Below are positions 1 to 8,134 of a stretch of DNA of 64,000 nucleotides, in pieces. The stretch is from JAABVD01 sp965204545 (GTDB lineage: Bacteria > Verrucomicrobiota > Verrucomicrobiia > Opitutales > UBA2995): NCBI GenBank assembly GCA_965204545.1, contig CBDBFA010000003.1, positions 558,001 to 622,000 of the forward strand. The letters are read 5' to 3'. The notes beneath the pieces are model-generated. The model searched no databases. It was not told the origin of the DNA and saw only the letters and a list, made by a program, of their open reading frames with translations. Made by a program: the position numbers and the translations under genes. Within the stretch, counting starts at the first letter, position 1. Each line of letters opens with the position of its first letter.

Positions 1-203
1 CCCCAGGCGCGAACCTCTGGATGCTGGTTCCCAATCCGTGCTCATCCGTGAAATCCGTGGTCCTTTTTCGATCAAGATCACGATCATGATCACGATGGGC
101 ATACTCAATGGGCGACGCATGCGTCGCCCCTACTCCTTCTTCCTTTATCTCACCCCTCTGTGCCTTTTGTGGTTATTCCCTCCCAATTCCTAATTCCTAA
201 TTC
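1..203. repeat. Intergenic repeat mosaic at left edge
   Basis: No gene is seen. In order it holds an ATCCGTG nonamer block (about 36-60), a GATCRY hexamer block in the GATCAC orientation (67-96), a perfect 20-bp palindrome (110-129, GGGCGACGCATGCGTCGCCC), a TCTGTG/TTTTGTGG stretch (about 143-180), and a CCTAATT heptamer array from 184 that runs into the hairpin at 211-226. The heptamer array and hairpin overlap the last codons of miaA. All of these modules recur elsewhere in the window. Confidence 0.85.
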
Positions 204-226
204 CTAATTCGCGCGCCTTGGCGCGC
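184..226. repeat. CCTAATT heptamer array plus GCGCGCC hairpin
   Basis: Three to four tandem CCTAATT units are followed by GCGCGCC-TT-GGCGCGC (211-226), a perfect 7-bp stem. The hairpin side faces miaA. The module encodes the last residues of MiaA and its TAG stop codon on the minus strand. It is one of at least twenty copies in the window. Confidence 0.85.
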
Positions 227-1136
227 TTATCCACTTCTCGGGCGGAGGGCCCTTGCTCAGTTCGACAACCGCTTCCGCCGGGAGGAACTTTTTGAACCAA
301 GTCCGTTGCTTTTTTATGAGTCGTCGCGTATTTTGCGCTATCTGCAAGGGTAGTTCCCCTTCCCCCAACTCCCCCCGCAAAAAAGCCAGTGTCTCCCGGT
401 ATCCAATCGACTGAGCTGCACTCGGATTTTGTTCAATCCCCTCTTTTACCAATGCCCTTACTTCCGCGACCAATCCATCCTTCAGCATCCGATCCACACG
501 TTTTCTTATACGCCGTTCCAATTCTTCCCTTGGTCGCGATAAAACCAGGAGCCGCTTGGGCAAATTCTCAAAGATGCCCGGCCGCCGGACAAGTCGACGT
601 TTCAATTCCTTCAACGGCAGTCCCGAGGCCCGACATCGCATGAGGGAATTAAGAACGCGCCTTGGATTGGAAACGTCCAATCCTCCCAACCCATCGGGAT
701 TCATCCGGCGCAGTTTCTCGACAGATTCTTTCAGCGATTGAGATTCAAACCGTTCCCTGATTTCGGCCCGAAGTTCCTCGGTTATTTCAATGTCGTCCAC
801 GACAGGCCCGAAAAACACCTTTAAATAAAATCCGCTTCCACCCACCACCAGCACCCGGTGTCCACGGCCATGGATTTCCTCTACCACCCGCCGGACCTCT
901 CGGAGGTATTTGTCGACGGAATACTGATGGGCCACGTCAGTAACATCGATGAGATGATGAGGCACCCGGGAACGGGCCTCCCTGCCCGGTTTGGCCGTGC
1001 CGATGTCCATGCCCCGGTAAACCAGCAGGGAATCGCATGAGACGATCTCGGCATCGTGCCGTTCGGCCCAATCGAGGGACAGGCTGGTTTTTCCCACCGC
1101 GGTATAGCCCGTCAAAATATATAAACAGCGATCCAC
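204..1136 (-). CDS. miaA: tRNA dimethylallyltransferase MiaA
   Basis: MiaA transfers a dimethylallyl group to N6 of A37 in tRNAs that read U-initial codons; it acts in the cytoplasm. The 310-residue protein has the P-loop GYTAVGKTS near residue 9 and the family signature CDSLLVYRGMDIGTAKP near residue 34, which covers the catalytic Asp and substrate loop. GGSGFYLK near residue 100 and the QSIGYRE motif in the C-terminal part are also typical. The length is normal for the family. The last residues (about APRRAN) and the stop codon are encoded by the heptamer/hairpin repeat at 184-226, so the native 3' end has been replaced or slightly extended. It is transcribed divergently from the glycosyltransferase. 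Confidence 0.95.
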   Translation of the reverse strand: MDRCLYILTGYTAVGKTSLSLDWAERHDAEIVSCDSLLVYRGMDIGTAKPGREARSRVPHHLIDVTDVAHQYSVDKYLREVRRVVEEIHGRGHRVLVVGGSGFYLKVFFGPVVDDIEITEELRAEIRERFESQSLKESVEKLRRMNPDGLGGLDVSNPRRVLNSLMRCRASGLPLKELKRRLVRRPGIFENLPKRLLVLSRPREELERRIRKRVDRMLKDGLVAEVRALVKEGIEQNPSAAQSIGYRETLAFLRGELGEGELPLQIAQNTRRLIKKQRTWFKKFLPAEAVVELSKGPPPEKWISAPRRAN

Positions 1137-1259
1137 GCCTGCTATAGTCCGAAAGCAATGGTCTCGGTCAACCCCGGCAGAGGGGAGGAAGAGAGATTCG
1201 CAAAAAACCCGTTGCTCTCACCACCCGTTCAACTATGTCATAACGGCAATAAGGCCGCC

Positions 1260-2396
1260 GTGAAAATTTGCCTGGTTACCGAAACCTTTCCTCCCGAAGT
1301 CAATGGGGTGTCCACTACACTGAACCAACTGGTCACCGGGTTGGTGGGCAAGGGGCACCACCTGCACGTCATCAGGCCTCGGCAGTTCAAGAACGACGGA
1401 CCGGGAAAGGGCAAGGCTTTCTCCGAGGACTTGGTCAGGGGCATGCCTATTCCGGGATACGATGTCCTGAAAATGGGCTTGGCCGGAATCAACCAGCTCA
1501 AAAGAAACTGGGAAAGGTTCTCTCCCGATATCATCCATATCGCCACGGAAGGTCCACTGGGAATACAAGCCCTCATTTCCGCCCTTCGTCACGGTATACC
1601 CGTGGTCTCCAGTTTCCACACCAACTTTCATACCTACGGAAAACATTACCGCTTGGGATTCCTCACCGGAATCGGTCTGGCCGGATTGAAGTTTTTCCAT
1701 AACAAAACGCGCCTGACCCTGGTACCGAGTGAGGATTCGCGCCAAACCCTTTGCAAATCGGGGTTTAAGAACCTGGAAATCATGGGCCGAGGGGTGGATA
1801 CGGAACTGTTTTCCCCGGCAAAACGAGACCTTTCCTTACGACAATCCTGGGAAGCGAAAAGGGAAGACCCGGTCATGTTGTACGTGGGACGCATCGCCGG
1901 GGAAAAAAATATCCCGCTGGCGCTTCGGGCATACGAAAGGCTCAAACTCCTCTGTCCCCAATTGAAATTTGTCCTGGTCGGGGATGGCCCGGAACGCGCT
2001 GAAATCCAAAAGGCCCATCCGGGGCTTATTTTCGCCGGCATGAAAACCGGAGAAGACTTGGCCCGGCATTATGCCTCCGGAGACTTCTTTCTCTTCCCCA
2101 GCATAACCGAGACTTTCGGTAATGTCGTCCTCGAAGCCATGGCCAGCGGTTTGGCCGTTCTGGCCTACGATTACGCTTCACCTCGAACCTGTATCCGCCC
2201 TGGCAAAAACGGCTGGTTGGCGCCATTCAACGATACGGAAGCCTTTCTGCACCAATCAAAACGGCTCTTGCAAGAACGCGACCGATGGCCCGCTATTGGC
2301 AAGGCAGCCCGGAAAACCGCCGAAGGATTCAACTGGGACAGCATCCTGCAAACCTACCTCGGACATATCGAAAGTGTGTGCACATCCTGTGAATAA
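1260..2396 (+). CDS. GT4-family glycosyltransferase
   Basis: This is a cytoplasmic GT-B glycosyltransferase of family GT4, which uses a nucleotide-sugar donor to glycosylate a lipid or glycan. It resembles GDP-mannose-dependent mannosyltransferases and SqdX-type enzymes. The open frame extends upstream to 1158, but the family's N-terminus (VKICLVTETFPPEVNGVS) begins at a GTG at 1260, so that start is preferred (378 residues). The N-terminal GT4 domain has the glycine-rich acceptor loop PPEVNGVSTTL. The C-terminal domain has LYVGRIAGEKN and the donor-binding EX7E motif in SITETFGNVVLEAMASG. The acceptor cannot be told from sequence. The stop codon overlaps a TGTGAATAA DnaA-box-like 9-mer. Confidence 0.85.
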   Translation: MKICLVTETFPPEVNGVSTTLNQLVTGLVGKGHHLHVIRPRQFKNDGPGKGKAFSEDLVRGMPIPGYDVLKMGLAGINQLKRNWERFSPDIIHIATEGPLGIQALISALRHGIPVVSSFHTNFHTYGKHYRLGFLTGIGLAGLKFFHNKTRLTLVPSEDSRQTLCKSGFKNLEIMGRGVDTELFSPAKRDLSLRQSWEAKREDPVMLYVGRIAGEKNIPLALRAYERLKLLCPQLKFVLVGDGPERAEIQKAHPGLIFAGMKTGEDLARHYASGDFFLFPSITETFGNVVLEAMASGLAVLAYDYASPRTCIRPGKNGWLAPFNDTEAFLHQSKRLLQERDRWPAIGKAARKTAEGFNWDSILQTYLGHIESVCTSCE

Positions 2397-2719
2397 TTCT
2401 GCCGGAAGGGAAATATCCCACTCCCGGGAAGGATAGAGCCGGAACTTGTGCCCAAAGGAAGGGGTTTATTCACATAACGACCTGGGCTGGGCAAAATTGT
2501 CCCTAAAGGCGCCATATCCGGGTATGGGATGACTTTGCCGGAAGAAAAGTCATCCCCTGATGGTCTAAAGATACCTTTTCTTTACAGATTCGATATCCTG
2601 CGTGTTACAGCAATGTTTGGGTTGTTACGGGCGGGTAAAAAGAATTCCACGATTCCATAACCAAGGTTGAAGCACCCAAATTTCCGGCACACATTAACCT
2701 TATCGACAACTTATTCACA
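2388..2719. promoter_or_regulatory. Cluster of DnaA-box-like 9-mers
   Basis: Exact TTATTCACA occurs three times: 2388-2396 on the minus strand, and 2466-2474 and 2711-2719 on the plus strand. TTATCGACA (2700-2708) is a fourth, near-match site. TTATNCACA is the consensus DnaA box. The sites lie in a 328-base non-coding gap with no gene and none of the intergenic repeat modules. The gap could be a DnaA-regulated promoter, a DnaA-titration site or a candidate origin. No dnaA, dnaN or gyrB gene is visible nearby. Confidence 0.4.
2526..2556. terminator. 11-bp perfect hairpin, possible terminator
   Basis: GGGATGACTTT (2526-2536) pairs perfectly with AAAGTCATCCC (2546-2556) around a 9-base loop. 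It lies 130 bases after the glycosyltransferase stop. No T-run follows immediately, so it may be a Rho-independent-like terminator, a transcript-stabilising structure or part of a DnaA-bound region. Confidence 0.45.
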
Positions 2720-2724
2720 ATGGT

Positions 2725-3573
2725 ATGAAAAAAACCGTCCTCACCTTCAAAACCATCGTCATTTCAGATGTGCACCTGGGTATGCGGAACAGCAAAGTTG
2801 AACGGGTAAACAAATTTCTTCAACACACGAAATGCCGCACCTTGATACTCAATGGCGACATAATCGATGCCTGGAGCCTCAACCGCCGCAGAGGAACCTG
2901 GAACAAGCATTGTAGCCGTTTTATCCGCTTGATCCTGAAGAAGATTGAAAAGAGAAAAACCAAGGTCATCTATCTGCGTGGGAACCACGACGACGTGCTG
3001 CGCCGGTTCATGCCCATCCATTTTGAAGGATTCAACATCCTGGAGGATTACACCCTCCACTCCAAGGGCCGGAAGTACCTGGTGCTGCATGGAGACGTCT
3101 TTGACAGGATCACCTCCAGATATGCCATGATCGCTCATTTGGGCGATATCGGTTACCAATTGCTCCTGGGAATGAATCGCTTGTACAACCGCTACCGGTC
3201 CTGGAGGGGAAAGCGTTATTATTCCCTGAGCAAATTGGTCAAAAGAAAGGTCAAGAAGGCGGTCAACTTCATTGGGAAATTTGAATCTTCTCTGGTCGGA
3301 TTAGCCAAACATCATGGATGCGACGGGGTCATCTGCGGGCACATTCACACCGCGGAAGACAAGATGCTGGATGATATCCACTACCTCAACTCCGGCGACT
3401 GGGTCGAATCGCTTACCGCCATTGTCGAACACAAGGACGGGCGCTTCCAACTCATTGATTACCCCACATTCGAAAAGCTCCTGGCAGAGGCAAAATTGGC
3501 CAAAAAAGCCAAGTCGGATCACCCTGGGAAGAAGGGACCGAAGTCGGAGGAAATGCTCCAGCTCACGGTCTGA
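2725..3573 (+). CDS. LpxH-like UDP-2,3-diacylglucosamine hydrolase (metallophosphoesterase)
   Basis: This calcineurin-like metallophosphoesterase resembles LpxH, which cleaves UDP-2,3-diacylglucosamine to lipid X in lipid A synthesis at the inner membrane. All family metal-binding blocks are present: SDVHLG (D15, H17), NGDIIDAW (D45), RGNHDD (N87, H88), LHGD near 121, and GHIHTAE near 206, followed by YLNSGDW. Its 282 residues make it longer than E. coli LpxH (240), with a basic Arg/Lys-rich middle (about 140-180) typical of the wider YbbF/LpxH group in non-proteobacteria. The lipid A role is therefore inferred. It ends tail-to-tail with trpA with an 11-base overlap. Confidence 0.8.
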   Translation: MKKTVLTFKTIVISDVHLGMRNSKVERVNKFLQHTKCRTLILNGDIIDAWSLNRRRGTWNKHCSRFIRLILKKIEKRKTKVIYLRGNHDDVLRRFMPIHFEGFNILEDYTLHSKGRKYLVLHGDVFDRITSRYAMIAHLGDIGYQLLLGMNRLYNRYRSWRGKRYYSLSKLVKRKVKKAVNFIGKFESSLVGLAKHHGCDGVICGHIHTAEDKMLDDIHYLNSGDWVESLTAIVEHKDGRFQLIDYPTFEKLLAEAKLAKKAKSDHPGKKGPKSEEMLQLTV

Positions 3574-4366
3574 CTCCCGAAGAGAGATCCCCGACCAACT
3601 CCTTCAGTCGCAAGAGTAGTTGTGGGCGATTATCCTGGTTGTCGGCCACTACATTGACGATAGCGCTTCCGACCACGACGCCATCGGCTACGGTCGCAAC
3701 CTCCCGGACCTGCTCCTTACTGGATATGCCAAAACCGACGACTACCGGTTTCCCGGTATTGGCTTTGATGGTCTTGACCATGGCCCCTATTCCCTTCTCG
3801 AGATCCTCGCGGACACCCGTAACCCCTTCCCGAGACACGTAGTAAACGAATCCCGTGGAAGCGCCCGCTATTTCCGAAATGCGATCTTTCGGGGTGGTCG
3901 GGGCCACTATGAACACCGTTTTCATTCCGACTCGGCGGCAGACATCCAGATAGTCTTTTGCTTCTACCGGGGGAAGATCGAGAGCCAGCACCGCATCAAC
4001 CCCAGCCGACAAAGCCTCCCTTAAATAGGCCTCTGTCCCCTGGGAGAATATTTGATTGTAGTAGGCATAAAAGACAATAGGGGTTTGCCCTTCGTTCCGA
4101 CGTATGGAGCGAACCAGTTGAAAGACGTCCTTCCGGGTGATTCCAGCGTCCAGGGCTCTGTTGGCCGCACACTGGTTGGTCCAGCCATCGGCCAGCGGAT
4201 CGGAAAAAGGCACCCCCAGTTCCAAAATGTCGACTCCCGACTTCAGTAGTACTTTGCAAATTTCCAAGGAGGTATCCAAATCCGGATCTCCAGCACACAC
4301 GTAAGCAATGAAGCTCTTCCGGCCTTCCTCCGATGCCTTCTTAAATTCAGCGCCTAATCGATCCAT
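3563..4366 (-). CDS. trpA: Tryptophan synthase alpha chain
   Basis: TrpA cleaves indole-3-glycerol phosphate to indole and glyceraldehyde 3-phosphate in the TrpAB complex. The catalytic pair sits at the canonical positions, E49 and D60, in LELGVPFSDPLADG. The YYVSREGVTG loop 6 region and GFGISS and VVGSAIV phosphate-binding blocks are intact, and 267 residues is full length. Loop 2 after D60 reads GWTNQCAANRAL, where most bacteria have GPTIQ. This changes a normally conserved Pro and Ile next to the active site. No trpB or other trp gene is in the window. Confidence 0.93.
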   Translation of the reverse strand: MDRLGAEFKKASEEGRKSFIAYVCAGDPDLDTSLEICKVLLKSGVDILELGVPFSDPLADGWTNQCAANRALDAGITRKDVFQLVRSIRRNEGQTPIVFYAYYNQIFSQGTEAYLREALSAGVDAVLALDLPPVEAKDYLDVCRRVGMKTVFIVAPTTPKDRISEIAGASTGFVYYVSREGVTGVREDLEKGIGAMVKTIKANTGKPVVVGFGISSKEQVREVATVADGVVVGSAIVNVVADNQDNRPQLLLRLKELVGDLSSGVRP

Positions 4367-4426
4367 AAATCAGTGGAACAAGTAACAGAATTGACACCAA
4401 CCTTCCAATGGGAAAGTTAAGAAACC

Positions 4427-5467
4427 ATGGCTCTCCGAGCGGTTCTCATTTTAAATCTTGGATCTCCCGACTCCCCTTCCGTAGCGGACGTTCGCCGCTA
4501 TCTGAAGGAATTCCTGCTGGACCAGCGGGTCATCGATTCTCCTCCCCTGATTCGCAACCTGGTGGTAAGGGGATGTATCCTGCCCAGACGACCCAAAAGC
4601 ACGGCGGAAGCCTACTCGAAAATCTGGACCGGCCGGGGGAGTCCTTTGATCGTCCTAAGTAAAAGCATGAGGGAAAGGATCCGGGAACAGGTCGACATGC
4701 CAGTGGAACTGGCCATGCGCTATGGAAATCCTTCCATTCCCGACGCCATAAATCGCATTGTGGAAAGAGGCGTGACCCATCTATTCATCATGCCGATGTA
4801 TCCCCATTACGCCATGTCCAGCTACGAGACCGTCGTGGTAAAGGTGGAAGAATCCATCCGGAAAAAATCCCCGCATTTGCGCCGCACTTTGTTGCAGCCC
4901 TTCTATCGGGACTCCGATTACATCGAGGCCTTATCGGAGAGTGTCGCCCCGTATATCAGTGAAGATCTGGATAAAATCCTGTTCAGTTACCACGGTCTTC
5001 CCGAACGCCACCTGAAAAAGACCGATCCCTCCCATCAGCATTGTCAAATCACTCCGAACTGTTGTTCCGTCGGTCATCCAGCTCACGCCACTTGCTACCG
5101 TCACCAGTGCTTGAGAACCACCGAAGAGGTTTGTAAAAAATTGAACATACCGACCGACCGGCACACGGTTTCGTTTCAATCGCGATTGGGCCGCGATCCC
5201 TGGCTCAAACCTTACACCGATTTCGTGCTGACCGGCTTTCCCAAGCAGGGCATTAAAAAAATCGCCGTGATTTGCCCCGCTTTCATAACCGATTGCCTGG
5301 AAACATTGGAGGAGATCGACATGGCCGGCCGAAAACAATTTCTTGCTGCAGGCGGAGAATCCTTCACCATGATCCCCTGTTTGAATGACCAACCGGTCTG
5401 GATAAACTGGCTCGTAAACAGAATACGGAGATGGTCTCGAAAAATTGATTCACTCCCCTTTTCATGA
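4427..5467 (+). CDS. hemH: Ferrochelatase
   Basis: HemH inserts Fe2+ into protoporphyrin IX or coproporphyrin III. The conserved N-terminus VLILNLGSPDSPSVADVRRYL opens the protein. The metal-site His is in FSYHGLPERH (about H189) and the conserved Glu in ITDCLETLEEID (about E292). A Cys-rich stretch (about 204-226, CCSVGHPAHATCYRHQC) lies between them. It could bind an [2Fe-2S] cluster, as reported for some bacterial ferrochelatases. The ATG at 4427 follows a purine-rich GGGAAAG and a TTGACA at 4391-4396. hemH overlaps ccsA by 4 bases (ATGA), so heme synthesis and cytochrome c assembly are translationally coupled. Confidence 0.93.
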   Translation: MALRAVLILNLGSPDSPSVADVRRYLKEFLLDQRVIDSPPLIRNLVVRGCILPRRPKSTAEAYSKIWTGRGSPLIVLSKSMRERIREQVDMPVELAMRYGNPSIPDAINRIVERGVTHLFIMPMYPHYAMSSYETVVVKVEESIRKKSPHLRRTLLQPFYRDSDYIEALSESVAPYISEDLDKILFSYHGLPERHLKKTDPSHQHCQITPNCCSVGHPAHATCYRHQCLRTTEEVCKKLNIPTDRHTVSFQSRLGRDPWLKPYTDFVLTGFPKQGIKKIAVICPAFITDCLETLEEIDMAGRKQFLAAGGESFTMIPCLNDQPVWINWLVNRIRRWSRKIDSLPFS

Positions 5468-6315
5468 ACATTGGCGTCGATGTATTCTGGATCGGTATAG
5501 GCAACCTGCTGTATTGCCTGGGGTTTATTTTCGCTATCTTCTACCTGCTCCGAGCCAAGCACCATCCCCGGTGGGTGTTATACGCATTAATCGCCGGTGG
5601 CTACGCCATACAAACCTTCGGATTGTACCATAGAGGTCTTGCGGTACATGGTTGCCCGGTAGGCAATACCTTTGAAATCGTACAGTTCGTCATCTGGTCC
5701 CTAACGTTCTGTTTCCTGGTTCTGGGACCGGCCTTCCGGCTCAGTCTGTTCGGCTTTACCACCGCCGGACTGGCGGTTTTATTGGCCATCCTTTCCTTTG
5801 CCATTCCATCCTGGGACACCCCCTATTCGGGCAGCCCCTTCGGACCAAGCCCCTGGATTGAATTCCATGCCTCGCTCGCCCTCTTCTCCTACGGTATATT
5901 CGGGTTGCTTGCCGTGAGCAGCCTGCTCTACCTACTGCAAAATTTTTCCCTCCAGGAACGCCGCCTTCAGGGTTTCTATCTGTTCCTGCCTTCACTGGTG
6001 GAAACCGAAACCTTGAGCTTGCGCATGCTGGTTGCGGGTTGCTCGGTCCTGACCGTTTCCCTGGTTGTGGGATCGATTTACTGGATCGGGAACGCCGCCA
6101 CGGTGGATTGGCTCAAACTGCTCTTCACCCTATCCGTGTGGTTGGCCTACCTCATCGTTCTTTTTCTCAGGTTGGGCAACAGGCTCTACAGCAAGAACCT
6201 GGCCTGGACCTGTCTGATCCTTTTTCTCGTCGCTGTGATCTCCCTCTGGACGGTCAATCACAGCGGCGTCCGGCCGAATACCGCGCTACCGGAATCGAGC
6301 CTCCTCCATGGATAA
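5464..6315 (+). CDS. CcsA/HemX-like cytochrome c assembly protein
   Basis: This 283-residue polytopic membrane protein has about eight predicted hydrophobic segments. It belongs to the CcsA/CcmC/HemX family of heme-handling membrane proteins. The motif YHRGLAVHGCPVGNTFE near residues 55-72 and PSPWIEFHASLALFSYGIFG near 125-145 contain the conserved His residues expected for heme binding. The canonical WWD motif of full CcsA is not evident, so HemX-like (stabiliser of HemA) is equally possible. It sits between hemH (4-base overlap) and hemA (8-base overlap). The window's many secreted c-type cytochromes need such an assembly pathway. Confidence 0.75.
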   Translation: MNIGVDVFWIGIGNLLYCLGFIFAIFYLLRAKHHPRWVLYALIAGGYAIQTFGLYHRGLAVHGCPVGNTFEIVQFVIWSLTFCFLVLGPAFRLSLFGFTTAGLAVLLAILSFAIPSWDTPYSGSPFGPSPWIEFHASLALFSYGIFGLLAVSSLLYLLQNFSLQERRLQGFYLFLPSLVETETLSLRMLVAGCSVLTVSLVVGSIYWIGNAATVDWLKLLFTLSVWLAYLIVLFLRLGNRLYSKNLAWTCLILFLVAVISLWTVNHSGVRPNTALPESSLLHG

Positions 6316-7339
6316 TCAAGCTCAAGCCTTATTCTGCTGGGGAGTAAGTCATCACACTGCCCCGCTGGACTATCGGGAATCGATCGCCCCGGCCCCAACT
6401 CAGCTCGAACAAATCTATGCCCTGCCCGATCACTGCGATTGGTTGCACGAACTGACCGTCCTGAGCACTTGCAACCGCCTGGAGGTCTACGGAACCGGTT
6501 ACGGCGACATCGAGAAAGGCCTGACGGTGGAGTTATCCAAAATTCTCCAAGCAGAAATCGACCCCCTGCGCCAAAAATCCGCCCTGAAATTCGGCAAAGC
6601 GGCGCTGTCCCACCTGTTCGCCGTCACCGCCGGGCTGGACTCCCAGATCGTAGGGGAGGTCGAAATTACCGGGCAGGTAAAACAGGCCTTTCTGCAAGCG
6701 GGGAAGCGAGGAACCGTGGGCCGGAAACTGAACCAGGCCTTCCAAAGGAGTTTCCAAACCACAAAATGGATACGCTCCCAGACCCGTATCGGGGTAGGAC
6801 AAATCAGTGTGGCCACGGTGGCGGTGGATTTCGTCCTTAAAATTTACGGCAATCTGAACAAATCAACCGTCCTGGTCATTGGGGCCGGGGACATTGCCGA
6901 AAAAACCATGGCCGCCTTGCGCAGCCGGGGAGTGAGAAACCTGATCCTCAGCAATCGAACCTTTGCCAACGCCCAAGCCCTGGCCGAAGCCAACCAAGGC
7001 ACCGTTGCCCCCTTCGGCAGTCTCGATTGTCACCTTATTACCCAGGTGGACATTGTGGTATGTTCCACCTCCTCCCGGGAATTCATCTTCGATCGGTCGC
7101 AGGTCCAGCGAATCATGAAAAGACGCACCATCCGGCCCCTCTGCCTGATCGACCTGGCCTTGCCTCGAAACATTGAGCCCGCCATTGCCGATTTACCCAA
7201 CGTATTTCTCTACAACCTGGACGACCTTGCCAAAATCGCCCAATCGAACCTGGAAGCCAGACAGAACGAAGTGGTCAAGGGCATGGACTACATCGACAAG
7301 AAATCCATCCGGGTGATGCAGAATATCAACCGCTCTTGA
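6308..7339 (+). CDS. hemA: Glutamyl-tRNA reductase, short form
   Basis: HemA reduces glutamyl-tRNA(Glu) to glutamate-1-semialdehyde, the first step of C5 tetrapyrrole synthesis. SHHTAPLDYRE near residue 15 and the catalytic Cys in LSTCNRLEVYG (C55) are intact. GLDSQIVGEVEITGQVK and the NADPH-binding VIGAGDIAEKT follow. The protein has 343 residues, against about 420 in E. coli, and ends inside the linker helix, so most of the C-terminal dimerisation domain is missing. Chlamydial HemA is similarly short, so this may be a PVC trait. A REP palindrome begins 17 bases after the stop codon. It is the last gene of hemH-ccsA-hemA. Confidence 0.92.
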   Translation: MDNQAQALFCWGVSHHTAPLDYRESIAPAPTQLEQIYALPDHCDWLHELTVLSTCNRLEVYGTGYGDIEKGLTVELSKILQAEIDPLRQKSALKFGKAALSHLFAVTAGLDSQIVGEVEITGQVKQAFLQAGKRGTVGRKLNQAFQRSFQTTKWIRSQTRIGVGQISVATVAVDFVLKIYGNLNKSTVLVIGAGDIAEKTMAALRSRGVRNLILSNRTFANAQALAEANQGTVAPFGSLDCHLITQVDIVVCSTSSREFIFDRSQVQRIMKRRTIRPLCLIDLALPRNIEPAIADLPNVFLYNLDDLAKIAQSNLEARQNEVVKGMDYIDKKSIRVMQNINRS

Positions 7340-7355
7340 AGCGGTCAGGCCCGTC

Positions 7356-7412
7356 GGGGTCAGCTCCTTGATTTTTGACATGTCCCCATGTTGAAAATCC
7401 AGGACTGACCCC
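7356..7412. repeat. REP-like palindrome, GGGGTCAG/CTGACCCC
   Basis: GGGGTCAG at 7356 pairs with CTGACCCC ending at 7412, and the inner arms (CTCCTTGATTTTTGACATG and its imperfect complement) continue the stem to a short loop. It is an imperfect 57-base hairpin just after hemA. The GGGGTCA ends are shared with the next element but the inner arms differ. Confidence 0.8.
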
Positions 7413-7438
7413 ATCGCGCATTTCCTTCGGGGTTCGTC

Positions 7439-7499
7439 GGGGTCATGCCTTGTAATCTTGACGGAGCTTGCGCAGTCAACCGATTCAAGGCTTGACCCC
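7439..7499. repeat. REP-like palindrome, second type (copy 1)
   Basis: GGGGTCATGCCTTGTAATC pairs imperfectly with GATTCAAGGCTTGACCCC over a 61-base hairpin. A near-identical copy lies 27 kb away at 34650-34710 with the same length and loop, so this is a dispersed family. Confidence 0.85.
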
Positions 7500-7626
7500 T
7501 TCCTCCGTTAACTCTCTGCGCCTCTCCCCATTCCATCATTCCATCACTCCAACATTCCCTTCTCCCCCAATTCCTCATTCCTCATTCCTAATTCCTCATT
7601 GGCGGGCTTTAGCGCGCCTTTCCGCC

Positions 7627-8130
7627 CTACCGGGTGGAGGTCCTGACAAATATGGCGCTGTCTATGCGTTCAAAGGCGTTCTGATAGGCCTGGGCCTCGA
7701 GAACAGGTGTCTCGTTGCGTTCCTGAGCGCCATATTCGGTCGAACTTTCCAGCAAATTTACAAAATTCAACCGCACGCGGGTTTGGGACCCAATCTGTTC
7801 GACGAAAGCGGTGGCCTTGGTCTGGGAAGTTTGCGTAGAACCGGTCAGGAACTTGCCTAGCCAGTCGGATTCCGCCAGCCCGTCCGCCTGAATGAAGCCG
7901 GTCACAAGATCCGCATTCTTGATAGTGTAGCCGAGATCTTGAAAAACAGATACCACACTGCGAAATACGACCTCCTTTTCCTGCTCGAAATCCCTGGTCT
8001 GCATGGACTGGATTTCAAGGGGGGTCATTTCCGGCTGGGGACCTTCAAGGGTGAGGCATCCGGACAGAAAGACTCCAACCAAGGAAAGGAGGGCAATACC
8101 CGGCGCTTTTATGGGAAACTTCAAAAACAC
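7627..8130 (-). CDS. Small predicted lipoprotein
   Basis: I do not recognise the family. The open frame extends to 8187, but a GTG at 8130 lies 4 bases after the stop of the upstream gene and directly precedes a signal peptide, so it is preferred (167 residues). The leader FLKFPIKAPGIALLSLVGVF ends in the lipobox LSGC, which predicts a lipid-anchored protein. The mature part has an alpha/beta pattern (VVSVFQDLGYTIKNADLVTGFIQADG). This resembles periplasmic lipoproteins with a 'difference between fast and slow' type fold, but that is only an impression. It is probably co-transcribed with the BamE-like lipoprotein upstream. Confidence 0.75.
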   Translation of the reverse strand: MFLKFPIKAPGIALLSLVGVFLSGCLTLEGPQPEMTPLEIQSMQTRDFEQEKEVVFRSVVSVFQDLGYTIKNADLVTGFIQADGLAESDWLGKFLTGSTQTSQTKATAFVEQIGSQTRVRLNFVNLLESSTEYGAQERNETPVLEAQAYQNAFERIDSAIFVRTSTR

Positions 8131-8134
8131 CGAA

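Larger units (their letters stand above)
7340..7626. repeat. Intergenic region: two REP palindromes, octamer and heptamer arrays
   Basis: No gene is seen. The region contains two GGGGTCA...TGACCCC palindromes (7356-7412 and 7439-7499), an octamer CATTCCAT-type block (about 7527-7560), and a heptamer array (7569-7600) ending in a GC hairpin that faces the lipoprotein gene. The REPs probably end the hem operon transcript. Confidence 0.8.

Noticed and set aside
2388..2719. Firm call of a replication origin
   Set aside because: The boxes are real, but there is no AT-rich unwinding element I can show, no dnaA or dnaN nearby, and no skew analysis.
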